64,000 nt of DNA, taken from contig JABFSG010000048.1 of the NCBI GenBank assembly GCA_013140715.1, forward strand, positions 1 through 64,000. The letters run 5' to 3'. A program made the translations under genes and the position numbers. Source of the DNA: Nitrospiraceae bacterium (GTDB lineage Bacteria; Nitrospirota; Nitrospiria; Nitrospirales; Nitrospiraceae). Shown here piece by piece: positions 45,780 through 55,536 of this stretch. Numbering within the stretch: position 1 is the first letter of the stretch; each line of letters begins with the position of its first letter. Under the pieces are notes generated by a model. That model ran no database searches. It saw only the letters and a program-made list of their open reading frames with translations, and had not been told where the DNA came from.

Positions 45780-46415
45780 CTAATGCGGATTTGCTCCGGC
45801 CGGAGCAGAGCGTTCAACAATAGTAAATCGCATGGTACCGACTTGGTTGCCAGCATGAAAAGACTGTTGCCCGAGAGGCGTGATGAACAGTTTCACCAGA
45901 TATGCTCCAATAGGCCAGGCGTCTCCTGGTTTCTTGAGTTCCAGGAATCCATAACGCTCATGTCCCGGTACTTCCAAGGTATCTTTACCGAGTGGAGGGG
46001 ATGAGAGCGATCCCTTTTCTCCCTCTAAAAACCATTGGGCGCTGAACTGGGTAGGGTCTTCCAGAGGGGCTGACTCGAACACAATATAGATCGCGGGAAT
46101 ATCCCGATGAAACACCGATCCTGGTTCGATAGGCTTGAGTCGTGGATCTTGCGTGTACCAGCCTTTTCTCCCGAATGTATCCCACTCGATGTCATACCCC
46201 TTGGCCATCTTGATCCAGGTGAAAAGGGATTGCGGGATGCCTTTTTTTTGTTCATCGAACGACGGGCTTTGAGTGGGATCGACCTCGGTCGTGGTTTGCT
46301 CCTTCGGCACAAAAAGATCCCGGGCCTCGACGGTTTCCCAGGCACCCATGACAACGATGATGCCGGCAAATATGCCCACCAGAACCTCTTTCCCCATACA
46401 TCTGGTTTCCATCAT
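45780..46415 (-). CDS. Secreted protein of unknown function
   Basis: A 211-aa protein with a signal sequence (VLVGIFAGIIVVMGAWETVEA) and a beta-rich domain (AIYIVFESAPLEDPTQFSAQWFLEGEKG, ERYGFLELKKPGDAWPIGAYLVKLFITPLG). It has a DUF-like periplasmic look, but I do not recognise it. The longer frame starts at 46451 without RBS. Confidence 0.65.
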   Translation of the reverse strand: MMETRCMGKEVLVGIFAGIIVVMGAWETVEARDLFVPKEQTTTEVDPTQSPSFDEQKKGIPQSLFTWIKMAKGYDIEWDTFGRKGWYTQDPRLKPIEPGSVFHRDIPAIYIVFESAPLEDPTQFSAQWFLEGEKGSLSSPPLGKDTLEVPGHERYGFLELKKPGDAWPIGAYLVKLFITPLGQQSFHAGNQVGTMRFTIVERSAPAGANPH

Positions 46416-46567
46416 CGGAGTATCGCCCTCGTTGTTCACGTGCACGGTCATGGTATCGAGAGATCAACAGGGGGTCAATCACCGACTGATCAAACCGCAC
46501 ATCTATTTCTGCTCGCCCTACCGTCTATGTTAGGCTTGACCGAAGTTTCTTTTCGGCAGAGGGTCAT

Positions 46568-47971
46568 GTGCATCTGACAGAGTCAAAAGATTCACAAGAG
46601 ACTGCGGCAAACGGTTCCCTGGTGCAGAGTGCCGGCGAGCGAGGTCGTCGCTACGGTCTTCGAGATGGGGCCTGTCAGGCAGTGACGCAAGGAAGCGGGG
46701 AGCAATATCTCTCTGCTTTCGCTCTCCTGCTCCATGCAAGTCCGTTCCAATTGAGCGTGCTGTCGGCATTGCCGCAGCTGATCGGGACAGGAGCCCAACT
46801 CATTTCCGTCAAGTTATTGCGGTGGTTTCCCAATCGCAAGGCACTCATTTCTGCTGGCACGATTGGACAAGCCGTCGCCTGGATTCCCATTGTGTTGCTG
46901 CCGCTGCTGCTTCCGCAGTGGGGACCCTGGCTTGTTGTGACCGGCGCTGCTGTATATTTTGCGTGCGCCCACTTCACCGCTCCGGCTTGGAATAGTTTGA
47001 TTGCCGATTGGCTCGATCAGCATGAACGGGGTGCCTATTTCGCGCGGCGAGCCCAAATCATCGCCAGTCTCAGCTTCTTTGCTCTCTGCGGAGCCGGATG
47101 GCTGCTGAGTCTCTGGCAGGATTCTACTGCCGCTTGGTGGGGATTCATCTTGATCTTTGCCTTGGCCGGAAGCGCTCGGATCCTTTCAGCCGTGGCCCTG
47201 TCGCCCGTTCATGATGTGCACCCGACTGCCCAGCTGGAGGCCCAGCGGGGATTTCGCGAATTTTTCCGTCAGAACGCGACGAGAGATTTTCGTCGTTTTC
47301 TACTCTTCGCGGGGCTGATGCATGCAGCCGTGTTAGTTGCCGGTCCATTTTTCGTTCTCTACATGTTGCGGGACCTCCATCTATCCTATTTCGGCTATGG
47401 AGGCTGGCTGGCTGCTGGGCTTCTCGGTCAACTCTTCACGCTGCGGGCCTGGGGTCAATTCGGGGACCGCTTCGGAAACAAGGCGTTGCTATCTGTGACA
47501 GGCCTCACAGTGCCGATCTTGCCGATGCTCTACCTTGTGAGCACGCAGTTAGGCTTTCTGCTGGCAGTCAATTTTTTGGGTGGCGTCATCTGGGCCGGCT
47601 TGGCATTGGGACTGCAAAATTATGTATTCGATTCGGTCAGGCCTGAAGATCGCGCAAAAGCCATTGCGTTGTACAGCACCATCAATGCCGTGGGATGGAC
47701 GATGGGTGCTTTGATCGGGAGTTGGTTGGTGGAGCACCTTCCCGCAGGCATTGAGTGGGCGGGAATCATTCTCCAGCCTGCGTCCAATTTGCCGTTTGTA
47801 TTTTTTCTCTCAGGCGTGTTGAGGCTGCTGGTCTCGGTCGGTCTTCTTGGCAGCTTCCATGAGGCGCGTCAAGTGGAGTTGGTACCTCGGCAACAACTTC
47901 TCTGGGAATTGCCGCTTGTAAAGCCCGTCGCCCAGTTTGTCGTCTGGACCTTGCCCAAATCGAGCCGGTAG
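46568..47971 (+). CDS. MFS transporter
   Basis: A 467-aa protein with 12 helices and a GWTMGALIGSWLVEHL type helix 11 region. Motif-A-like segment RAWGQFGDRFGNKALLS lies between helices 8 and 9. The N-terminal about 30 residues are polar and may precede the real start (GTG 46568 as given). Substrate unknown. Confidence 0.82.
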   Translation: MHLTESKDSQETAANGSLVQSAGERGRRYGLRDGACQAVTQGSGEQYLSAFALLLHASPFQLSVLSALPQLIGTGAQLISVKLLRWFPNRKALISAGTIGQAVAWIPIVLLPLLLPQWGPWLVVTGAAVYFACAHFTAPAWNSLIADWLDQHERGAYFARRAQIIASLSFFALCGAGWLLSLWQDSTAAWWGFILIFALAGSARILSAVALSPVHDVHPTAQLEAQRGFREFFRQNATRDFRRFLLFAGLMHAAVLVAGPFFVLYMLRDLHLSYFGYGGWLAAGLLGQLFTLRAWGQFGDRFGNKALLSVTGLTVPILPMLYLVSTQLGFLLAVNFLGGVIWAGLALGLQNYVFDSVRPEDRAKAIALYSTINAVGWTMGALIGSWLVEHLPAGIEWAGIILQPASNLPFVFFLSGVLRLLVSVGLLGSFHEARQVELVPRQQLLWELPLVKPVAQFVVWTLPKSSR

Positions 47972-47983
47972 TGTGCGATCGCG

Positions 47984-48202
47984 CTAACGCGGTGCCGGAG
48001 GCTGGGCCGTTCTTTCTTGTTCTTCTTGTTTGAGTTTCTCGAATGCGCGATCTGCATGGCCACGCACTTGATCCGGTGTCGGCTGCGCAAGCGGTTTTGG
48101 CTGATCGCTGGAACAGGCTGTCATGGTCATGAGCAGTATCCCTGCCATCGCGTATCCGGCCATTCTTTGTCCTCGTGGCAACTCGTAGTCCCTGCAATCC
48201 AT
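47984..48202 (-). CDS. Small lipoprotein
   Basis: A 72-aa protein with a signal and lipobox (ILLMTMTACSS, Cys about residue 30) and a Pro/Gln-rich charged remainder (KPLAQPTPDQVRGHADRAFEKLKQEEQERTAQPP). ATG 48202 follows AAGGGAG. No family recognised. Confidence 0.65.
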   Translation of the reverse strand: MDCRDYELPRGQRMAGYAMAGILLMTMTACSSDQPKPLAQPTPDQVRGHADRAFEKLKQEEQERTAQPPAPR

Positions 48203-48235
48203 ACGACTCCCTTCCGATGAATGGTCGAATCTTTG

Positions 48236-48880
48236 CTATTCAAAGGCTTGCTGAAGGTCAAAGACCGTTTGTGCAATGCCTCGTTCCAGCGCGGCCCTGC
48301 TCAGCTGATGATAGTCCCATTTGTCCGACAGTAACCAGTCCCAACGCTCCTCGTCGTCCATGCGAACGGTCACCACATTGAAGTACACCACTTCTGCGCT
48401 TTCCACTCGAATAATTTTGGTCGTCAGGGTAATCGGCCGGACTTGGCTAGGCTCACGAGCGAACAGGCGATCCCGCAGCGTCGGCCCATCGATTGAATAG
48501 AGCAGAACGCTATCGACTCCCAACAGATGGCCAACCCGCACTGCACTATCTTCGGCTACAGTTCCTGTAGCCTGGAGCCGCTGTTCAGTGATGAGTGTCA
48601 GCAAATGAACGCGATCGACGACTTTGAGCGTGGGGCGTTGGCTTTTCAATCGAAACGTTGCGCCTTCCAGTCGCTGATAGGCCTCTAGAAAATCAGGATT
48701 CGAAGAGCGGGGATACAATATCGCAATTCGTTGCACATTGCCTGGAATGGCCAATGTCGGCGCAATGGTTCGAACTGAAGGGGGGTATGTAGCGGGAAGG
48801 GAACTGTTTTGGCATCCGGCCACTGTCAACGCCGTCAGGAAGACGAATCCACCTTGACTCATGACGTGCGGCCAATTCAT
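48236..48880 (-). CDS. CsgG-like lipoprotein
   Basis: A 214-aa protein with a lipobox (FLTALTVAGCQNS) and a CsgG/LpoB-like nucleotide-fold pattern (QRIAILYP..., KVVDRVHLLTLITEQRLQATG..., GVDSVLLYSIDG). Family members act in curli export or cell-wall enzyme control, but this short version could differ. RBS GGAAGGG. Confidence 0.7.
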   Translation of the reverse strand: MNWPHVMSQGGFVFLTALTVAGCQNSSLPATYPPSVRTIAPTLAIPGNVQRIAILYPRSSNPDFLEAYQRLEGATFRLKSQRPTLKVVDRVHLLTLITEQRLQATGTVAEDSAVRVGHLLGVDSVLLYSIDGPTLRDRLFAREPSQVRPITLTTKIIRVESAEVVYFNVVTVRMDDEERWDWLLSDKWDYHQLSRAALERGIAQTVFDLQQAFE

Positions 48881-49066
48881 AAGCGCCCTTCCGGAAGAGC
48901 TGAGTCTTGGTAAAACAGTCTGCTATTTTCAGTACTTCATCATACTACCCCGTCGGTGTAAAAACCACCTGACTACTTTGGGATTGCAGGCCGGTGGATC
49001 TGATTGACTGGCCTGATGCAGCGCGGTATTCTCAGTCGTTCAATTATCCGTATACCCGAGGTGTAT

Positions 49067-49513
49067 GTGTCCCTGCACGACCGTCTGACAGAAGATCTGA
49101 AGCTAGCCATGAAGGCCCGTGACCAATTGCGGATGGACGTGATCCGTATGATCAAGGCCGCCGTGATGAATAAGGAAATGGAGCTTAAGAAGGATCTCGA
49201 CGACGCTGAAATGAGCCGTGTCATGACGACCATGATCAAGCAACGCCGGGAGTCCGTCGAACAGTTTGAGAAGGGTCACCGGGCGGAATTAGCAGAAAAA
49301 GAACGACGGGAAATCGCCATCCTTGAATCCTATCTCCCCCAGGCCTTTTCTCCCGAACAGCTTGCCACCGTCGTAGATATGGTCATTCAGGAAACTGGCG
49401 CTCGATCTCTCAAAGAGATGGGCGCAGTGATGAAGGCCGTGATGGTCCGGGTCGCCGGCCAGCCGGTAGACGGAAAGCAGATCAGCGATCTCGTCCGCGC
49501 CAAGCTCCAGTAG
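49067..49513 (+). CDS. GatB/YqeY domain protein
   Basis: A 148-aa protein: SLHDRLTEDLKLAMKARDQLRMDVIRMIKAAV at the start, YLPQAFSPEQLATVV and GAVMKAVMVRVAGQPVDGKQISDLVRAKL at the end. YqeY resembles the GatB tRNA-binding tail. GTG 49067 chosen for family length; GTG 49061 and the longer frame from 49004 are possible. Confidence 0.9.
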   Translation: MSLHDRLTEDLKLAMKARDQLRMDVIRMIKAAVMNKEMELKKDLDDAEMSRVMTTMIKQRRESVEQFEKGHRAELAEKERREIAILESYLPQAFSPEQLATVVDMVIQETGARSLKEMGAVMKAVMVRVAGQPVDGKQISDLVRAKLQ

Positions 49514-49584
49514 CCCCATCGGCACCTGGTATACTGAAAGGTAATTGCTCGCACACTCTGTGTGAGCGCCTGGCAGGAATTGGC

Positions 49585-50223
49585 ATGGGCATTCTTATTG
49601 TCGACGACTCTCCAGACCAACAGGTACTCCTGCGGGCAATCCTTGGGAAAGCCGGCCATACGAATCTCCTAAGCGCGGATTCGGCCAAGGCTGCGTTTCC
49701 TATGCTCGGTATGGACGGCCTGGAGCCACCCTCCCATATCGACTTGATTTTGATGGATGTCCTCATGCCGGATCTGGATGGAGTCGAAGCCTGTCGCCAG
49801 ATCAAGAGTCGGCCGCATCTTTGCGATATCCCCATCATCATGGTCACGGCAAAAAGCGATCGCACGAATCTCCAGGCAGCTTTTGCGGCGGGAGCGATCG
49901 ACTACATTACGAAGCCGGTGAACAGTATAGAGCTATTGGCACGCGCCGCCTCCGCGCTGGCGCTGAAAAAAGAGATGGACTGCCGAAAAACGCGAGAAAG
50001 GGAACTCCGTCGAAGCAATGAAGAGCTGCAGAAAGCGTTGCGGGATGTCAAAGTCCTTAGAGGACTCATTCCCATTTGCGCATCCTGCAAAAAGATTCGC
50101 AATGACGGCGGATTCTGGCAACAGTTGGAAGAATATATCGGCGAACATTCCGAGGCCGAATTCAGCCACGGCATCTGTCAGCCCTGCGTCAAAAAGCTTT
50201 ATCCTGGAGTTTACCAGGACTAG
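49585..50223 (+). CDS. Response regulator with C-terminal four-Cys module
   Basis: A 212-aa protein: receiver domain (residues 1-120; phospho-Asp in DLILMDVLMP, Lys in YITKPVN), a coiled-coil linker (about 128-160), and a terminal block LIPICASCKKIRNDGGFWQQL...GICQPCVKKLYP with two CxxC pairs that may bind zinc. This tail is widespread in sensory proteins. It opens a four-gene signalling cluster. Confidence 0.88.
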   Translation: MGILIVDDSPDQQVLLRAILGKAGHTNLLSADSAKAAFPMLGMDGLEPPSHIDLILMDVLMPDLDGVEACRQIKSRPHLCDIPIIMVTAKSDRTNLQAAFAAGAIDYITKPVNSIELLARAASALALKKEMDCRKTRERELRRSNEELQKALRDVKVLRGLIPICASCKKIRNDGGFWQQLEEYIGEHSEAEFSHGICQPCVKKLYPGVYQD

Positions 50224-50283
50224 CTGTTAGGCTTTTCACGCGTGGCACTCATCGTATCCATGTATCCATTGGGTTGAGAACGT

Positions 50284-51291
50284 ATGGGGATTTTGATCGT
50301 TGACGATTCTGCGGATGACCGCCTCCTGCTTCAGTCGATCCTTTCGGCTGCCGGCTACGACCAGATTCTTGTCGCCGGCTCGGCCGCCGCTGCATTCCGT
50401 TTGCTTGGGCTTGATGACGGGAAGCACGGAGCAGCTTCGCGAGTCGACCTGATCCTCATGGACATTGCCATGCCGGAAATGAGCGGCATCGAAGCCTGCC
50501 GCCAGATCAAGGCAGTCGAACGATTCCGCGACACGCCCATCATGATGGTGACAGGGAAGACCGATCCTGTTGATCTCCAGCTTGCCTTTGCCGCGGGCGC
50601 GCTTGATTACATTGGGAAACCACTCAACAAGATCGAGCTCTTGACCCGTGTCCGGTCAGTCTTGCGACTGGTACACGAGATCGACCGGAGGCGGGCTCGA
50701 GAGCAGGAACTTCTCGAGGTTATGCGTCAACTCCAGGAAGCGAATCAGATGCTGCTGCGCCTGTCCTGTCTTGATGGTCTCACGGGCATTACCAACCGAC
50801 GTCAGTTTGACGACTTCTTGGACCAGGAATGGCGCCGCGCCGTCCGCGAATTGACCCCGCTCTCCCTGATCATGCTCGACATCGACCGATTCAAATCCTA
50901 CAACGATGCGCTCGGGCATACGTCGGGCGACGAATGTCTCCGTCAGGTTGCTGCGGCGATTTCCGGAGCCGTCAACAGACCGGGGGACCTTGTCGCCCGG
51001 TATGGCGGCGACGAATTCGTGGTCGTGCTTCCCGGTACCAGCGCAGATGGGGCGTCGCAGGTAGCAGAAACACTTCGGCAACGAATTGAAGCCCTCGGCA
51101 TCACACATTCCGACGGTGGCTGCACCACCAGCAGCGTCGGCTTTGCCAGCACGATCCCCAGTAGGAACAGTTCCCCCATCGATTTGATCAAGGCAGCGGA
51201 TCAGGCGTTGTATCAAGCCAAGCAAGAAGGCCGTAATCGGGCTAAACAGGCCGGCACCCTCTCTCTTGTCCCGCGCTCCCACGAGGACTGA
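50284..51291 (+). CDS. REC-GGDEF diguanylate cyclase response regulator
   Basis: A 335-aa protein: receiver (about 1-122; [21 protein letters not shown]), coiled coil, then GGDEF domain (about 165-330) with [18 protein letters not shown] and an intact [13 protein letters not shown]. Predicted to make cyclic di-GMP upon phosphorylation. It lies 60 bp after the first regulator; the two receivers are close relatives, suggesting duplication. Confidence 0.93.
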   Translation: MGILIVDDSADDRLLLQSILSAAGYDQILVAGSAAAAFRLLGLDDGKHGAASRVDLILMDIAMPEMSGIEACRQIKAVERFRDTPIMMVTGKTDPVDLQLAFAAGALDYIGKPLNKIELLTRVRSVLRLVHEIDRRRAREQELLEVMRQLQEANQMLLRLSCLDGLTGITNRRQFDDFLDQEWRRAVRELTPLSLIMLDIDRFKSYNDALGHTSGDECLRQVAAAISGAVNRPGDLVARYGGDEFVVVLPGTSADGASQVAETLRQRIEALGITHSDGGCTTSSVGFASTIPSRNSSPIDLIKAADQALYQAKQEGRNRAKQAGTLSLVPRSHED

Positions 51292-51449
51292 TCTTCTCCT
51301 CACCATGGCCACGTCATTGCCTCGACGAGATGTGCTGATGTCGATGGGCGCGACGTTTACCGTAGCTCTCTCTGCCTCAGTCTCTTCATTTTCATTTCGA
51401 GTCTCTCCACAAGATGTGCGGGCGATAGTCAGAGAAGGAGGGTGCGGTC

Positions 51450-54104
51450 GTGGCTAAGAAAGCGCCATCGATTCGAGTGAACCGCACGGCCAAGCGACAG
51501 CTGCCTCCCCCAGCTGTTCGTCGTTCGCTCGATACACAACCCCAATATCTGTCGGGCACTTTCGAAAACATTACCAAGCGCAAACAGGCGAAGGAGGCAC
51601 TGGAATTATTCCGAATGTTGCTCGATCAAGCCGACGACTCCATCGAGATCATTGATCCTGTCACCGGTCGTTTTTTAGACTCTAATGAGAAGGCCTTTTC
51701 CAGTCTCGGCTATACCCGCGAAGAACATCGGTTGCTGACCGTTCCGGATATTGATCCGACTGTCACGGCGCCGATCTTTGCACAATACATGGCGCAGATA
51801 CGAGAAAGGGGACCGGTGACGCTGGAAAGCCTCCATCGTCGGAAGGACGGCTCGACCTTTCCCGTTGAGGTGAATGCCCGCCTGGTCCGGTTTGATAGAG
51901 AATACCTCCTGGCTATCGTCCGTGACATCACGGACCGTAAGCGGGTTGCCAGTCAAGAAGCGTTGCGCGTCGGCCTACTTGAATCACACCAGGCCGCGCT
52001 GCTCGAATTGGTTCGGAGTGAAGCGATTATTTCAGGCGACTTGCAACGAGCCTATCAGTCCATTACCGAGTCAGCCTGCCGTGTGCTGGCGGTCGAACGC
52101 GCCAGCGTCTGGCTGTTTCTGGAAGACCGATCGGCCATCCGGTTGCAGGATTTGTATGAGGCCCTTACCCATCAGCACAGCACAGGAGCCGTTCTCCAGG
52201 CTTCCCAATTCCCGGTTTACTTTCAGGCGTTAGAACAGGAAACGCATGCTCTTGCCGCCCACGATGCCCATTCCGATCCCCGGACCTGTGAATTTTCATC
52301 GACATACCTTACGCCGATCGGGATCGGTGCGATGCTCGATGCGCCGATCAGGCACAAGGGGAAGGTGGTGGGCGTCTTGTGTCATGAATATCTAGGCGCG
52401 CGTCGCACATGGACTCCTGATGAAATGGCGGTTGCGGCGTCGTTTGCCACGATGGTGACCCTCGCGATGGAAGCCATGGAACGGGGAGAGTCAGAGTGCG
52501 AGATGCGCCAGGCAAAAGAAAAGGCGGAAATTGCGAGTGCAGCCAAAAATGAATTTCTCGCCAGCGTGAGTCACGAAATCCGCACGCCAATGAATGCAAT
52601 CATTGGGATGGCGGATTTGCTATGGGAAACGGATCTGACTCCCGATCAACGGAAATACCTCCGCATTTTCCGTCGTGCCGGCGGAAATCTCTTGAACCTG
52701 ATCAACGACATTCTTGATCTGTCGAAAGTCGAGGTCGGCCATGTGGAGTTGGAATTAACTGACTTCGATTTGAGCGACTTGGTTGAAAAAGCCATCGAGA
52801 TTCTTGCCATGCGGGCTAATGAAAAGGGCCTCGAACTGGCCTGCTATCTTTCGCCTGACGTTCACCGAGCCTTGATTGGAGATCCCAACCGACTCCACCA
52901 GATCCTCATCAACCTGATCAGCAACGCGATCAAATTTACCGACAAGGGGTCTGTCACGGTATGGATTGCGCCGGATCCGGATCTTTCTAAGCCCGGAGCT
53001 ATTCGATTCTCTGTCAGCGATACAGGGATCGGCATTCCGCCGGACAAGCTCGCGGTCATTTTTGAAAGCTTCACGCAGGCCCATGCCTCAACGACGCGTA
53101 AGTATGGGGGAACCGGTTTAGGCTTGACTATTTCAAGGCAATTGGCCGAGCTCATGAACGGACGGATCTGGGTGGAGAGTACTCTCGGAGAGGGCAGCAC
53201 GTTTCATTGCTCTGTACAGCTCGCCGTGCAATCTTGTCCGATCGCTGTTCACGACAACGCACGGGTCAATTTAAAAGGGGTCGGAACTCTTGTGGTTGAT
53301 GACCATGCCACCAACCGCCTAATCCTTCGTGAAATCCTGGCCGCCTTAGGGGCGGAGGTGACAGAAGCTGCGTCCGGCCGAGCAGCCATCGAAAAATGGG
53401 GGCAAGCCTCTCTGTCGGCGCGACCCTACGAGCTTGTGATTCTCGACTGCCGCATGCCGGGTATGGATGGGTTTGAAGTCGTCGAAGAAATAAGACGGGC
53501 TGGCCTTTCTCAGGACCCGACGATCGTGATGCTGGCATCCGACCATTGGGCCGACGACATCGCCCGCACCTATGATATGGGGTTGGGCGGTTACTTGATC
53601 AAACCCATCAGGGAGTCGGATCTACTCCAAACTATCAGCATCGCCCTCGACCGCTCTAAGGGCATCCAGCATTCGGCCGGTTTAGCGCCAGTGGTTCCTA
53701 CACCTTCTACCGAGGTCAGAGCCCTTCGCATCCTATTGGTAGAAGATTCCCTGGACAATCAGGTGTTGGTCCGTTCCTATTTAAAGCAAACTCCCTATCG
53801 ACTTGATATCGCGGATCACGGAGCCATTGCGTTGGAACTGTTCAAGAATGGCTACTACGATCTCATTCTGATGGATATGCAGATGCCGGTGATGGATGGC
53901 TATGAAGCGACCAAAACGATACGGCTCTGGGAGAGAGAACATGATCTTCCGCCCACTCAGGTGATTGCCCTAACTGCCTTGGCATTGAAAGAAGACGGAG
54001 TCAAGATTCTCGATGCGGGCTGTAATGCCCATATGACCAAACCGATCAAGAAGCATACTCTCCTGGAAGTCCTCCAGGCTTGCAAAGGACGGCATATCTC
54101 ATGA
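51450..54104 (+). CDS. Hybrid sensor histidine kinase (PAS-GAF-HisKA-HATPase-REC-REC)
   Basis: An 884-aa protein: PAS (about 48-165), GAF (about 190-345), HisKA with H375 (SVSHEIRTPMNAIIG), HATPase (LINLISNAIKFT, DTGIGIPPDK, GGTGLGLTISRQLAELM), first receiver (about 605-730; LDCRMPGMDGF) and second receiver (about 757-880; D809 in LILMDMQMPVMDGYEA). No membrane helix, so a cytosolic signal is likely. GTG start after GGAGG. It overlaps the HPt gene by 4 bp. Confidence 0.93.
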   Translation: MAKKAPSIRVNRTAKRQLPPPAVRRSLDTQPQYLSGTFENITKRKQAKEALELFRMLLDQADDSIEIIDPVTGRFLDSNEKAFSSLGYTREEHRLLTVPDIDPTVTAPIFAQYMAQIRERGPVTLESLHRRKDGSTFPVEVNARLVRFDREYLLAIVRDITDRKRVASQEALRVGLLESHQAALLELVRSEAIISGDLQRAYQSITESACRVLAVERASVWLFLEDRSAIRLQDLYEALTHQHSTGAVLQASQFPVYFQALEQETHALAAHDAHSDPRTCEFSSTYLTPIGIGAMLDAPIRHKGKVVGVLCHEYLGARRTWTPDEMAVAASFATMVTLAMEAMERGESECEMRQAKEKAEIASAAKNEFLASVSHEIRTPMNAIIGMADLLWETDLTPDQRKYLRIFRRAGGNLLNLINDILDLSKVEVGHVELELTDFDLSDLVEKAIEILAMRANEKGLELACYLSPDVHRALIGDPNRLHQILINLISNAIKFTDKGSVTVWIAPDPDLSKPGAIRFSVSDTGIGIPPDKLAVIFESFTQAHASTTRKYGGTGLGLTISRQLAELMNGRIWVESTLGEGSTFHCSVQLAVQSCPIAVHDNARVNLKGVGTLVVDDHATNRLILREILAALGAEVTEAASGRAAIEKWGQASLSARPYELVILDCRMPGMDGFEVVEEIRRAGLSQDPTIVMLASDHWADDIARTYDMGLGGYLIKPIRESDLLQTISIALDRSKGIQHSAGLAPVVPTPSTEVRALRILLVEDSLDNQVLVRSYLKQTPYRLDIADHGAIALELFKNGYYDLILMDMQMPVMDGYEATKTIRLWEREHDLPPTQVIALTALALKEDGVKILDAGCNAHMTKPIKKHTLLEVLQACKGRHIS

Positions 54105-54430
54105 GCACAGGACCGAACAGGCCTGCCGAAAACGTGATCACCGTGTATATCGATGAAGGTCTTGAAGAAATCGTCCCAGGATTTTTAGCGAATCGCCGAC
54201 GTGATGTGCAGACGCTGGAAACAGCATTGGAACAAGATGATTTCAATACAATTGGTGTCATTGGTCACCGTATGAGGGGAGATGGCGGAGGCTATGGGTT
54301 CGATGCTATCAGTGAGATAGGGGAAGGCATGGAGCAAGCGGCTGCGCGACAAGATAAAGTGGCGATCCGACGGCATCTCAGCAAGCTCGAGGATTTTCTT
54401 GCTCGCCTCACAGTGGTATACCGGAGGTAA
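54101..54430 (+). CDS. Histidine phosphotransfer (HPt) protein
   Basis: A 109-aa protein with HPt pattern: IDEGLEEIVPGFLANRRRDVQTLETAL, phospho-His in IGHRMRGDGGGYGFDAI. It overlaps the hybrid kinase gene (ATGA), so it is the natural partner in the phosphorelay. The frame extends 7 codons upstream inside the kinase. Confidence 0.88.
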   Translation: MSTGPNRPAENVITVYIDEGLEEIVPGFLANRRRDVQTLETALEQDDFNTIGVIGHRMRGDGGGYGFDAISEIGEGMEQAAARQDKVAIRRHLSKLEDFLARLTVVYRR

Positions 54431-54685
54431 GTGCTTAAGAATACAGAAAAGTTACACCATTAGCATGGACTGAAGACGAACTTAGAATTCCCGTTTCGTT
54501 TCCGGCAGTTCAGTCTCAAAGCGTCTAGCTTGGTGATATGAAGTACGGTCTCCTTCAAAAATTAGGTGTTTATTCTAGTTGCCTTGAGCAGGCGCTTATG
54601 GTATTTTGCTGTGCCGTTACTGAAAATGATCAATTCGGATGACATCATAATCGAAGCCACTGTTTATTCAACCTAGGAGGTTATC
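54431..54685. promoter_or_regulatory. Non-coding gap upstream of the microprotein
   Basis: Lower-GC stretch between the HPt gene and the 31-aa gene. No clear terminator or promoter was picked out. Confidence 0.3.
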
Positions 54686-54781
54686 ATGGATATGGGTCTT
54701 CCTTTTCTCGGTTTGTTCTGCATAATCGGTGCGTTTGCGGTGGGTGCTGGCCTGATTCTGTTGTGGCCATACGACAAATAG
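54686..54781 (+). CDS. 31-aa single-helix membrane microprotein
   Basis: Starts MDMGLPFLGLFCIIGAFAVG and ends WPYDK. One membrane helix with a short polar end, behind an optimal AGGAGG (54675-54680, 5 bp before ATG). It resembles in style the small subunits of terminal oxidases, but no such genes are adjacent. The strong RBS in an otherwise empty 1.1-kb gap supports expression. Confidence 0.62.
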   Translation: MDMGLPFLGLFCIIGAFAVGAGLILLWPYDK

Positions 54782-54851
54782 AGCGCGCGCCGTTCTTTTG
54801 CGGTTCGGTGTAGTGAACTGTACGTCGTTTATGCTGCTGGTGGACGTGGAC

Positions 54852-54876
54852 TTTACCACTTTATGATAGTGGTAAA
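54852..54876. repeat. 9-bp hairpin TTTACCACT/AGTGGTAAA
   Basis: A perfect 9-bp stem with a 7-nt loop (TTATGAT) 71 bp after the microprotein stop. Possibly a weak terminator or an operator; no T-run follows. Confidence 0.45.
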
Positions 54877-55536
54877 TGCTATGTGTATTAGATTAGGTAT
54901 TAGCGTCAGTAGGTCGGTCATACCCTGGAACTCACCGATTGGCTGCCCCGTGTTTATAGAGCCAGGTGTGTTCCATGGTGGGCCGGTTTGTGCTGTGATT
55001 TATCATTGCCGCTCAACCCTCTGACTCGTTAGATTACATCTACCAGTCACGCATCGCGCCGATTAGACTAGCGCCAATACTTGACGCGGGTCTCAATTCC
55101 AAGTGAGTGCAGGGCATCCACGATTCATAGCGGCCAACTTCCATACACAGCCACTCATTACAGAATTGTAATCTACAGCCATAGGTCTGTATCCGCTAGA
55201 CGCCAGGGCTATTCCATATTTTGTAAGACTGTCCTTTACGGCAACTCCCCACAAACCTGATCTAGTCCAGTGAGCTGACAGATCCTTCCAGGTTTCTGGC
55301 CCTGCCAGACTTGTACGGAGAGCTTCATGCGGTAGCATCCTTTTTTTATCGAGGGATGTAGCGGGATCTGCTTGGTTGGGTGAGCGTCTCGTGGCCTTCG
55401 GGGAGTTGGTGGGAAAGAGGGCAGCCTCACTCACAGGCGGATGTCGTTGAGCAATTTGTGAATTCAGAAATCTGCGGGGTTATGAGAGGTTATCGCGCTG
55501 GTGGCGTGGCAAAATAAGTTTGGTGGAGGGCACGCG
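54877..55536. other. 660-bp gap without supportable gene
   Basis: A 113-codon minus-strand frame (55093-55434) exists but has no RBS, no domain and odd composition, so I do not call it. No RNA gene recognised. Confidence 0.4.

Noticed and set aside
55093-55434. 113-codon minus-strand frame in the 54.8-55.5 kb gap
   Set aside because: No ribosome-binding site, no domain, and unconvincing composition; left as intergenic.
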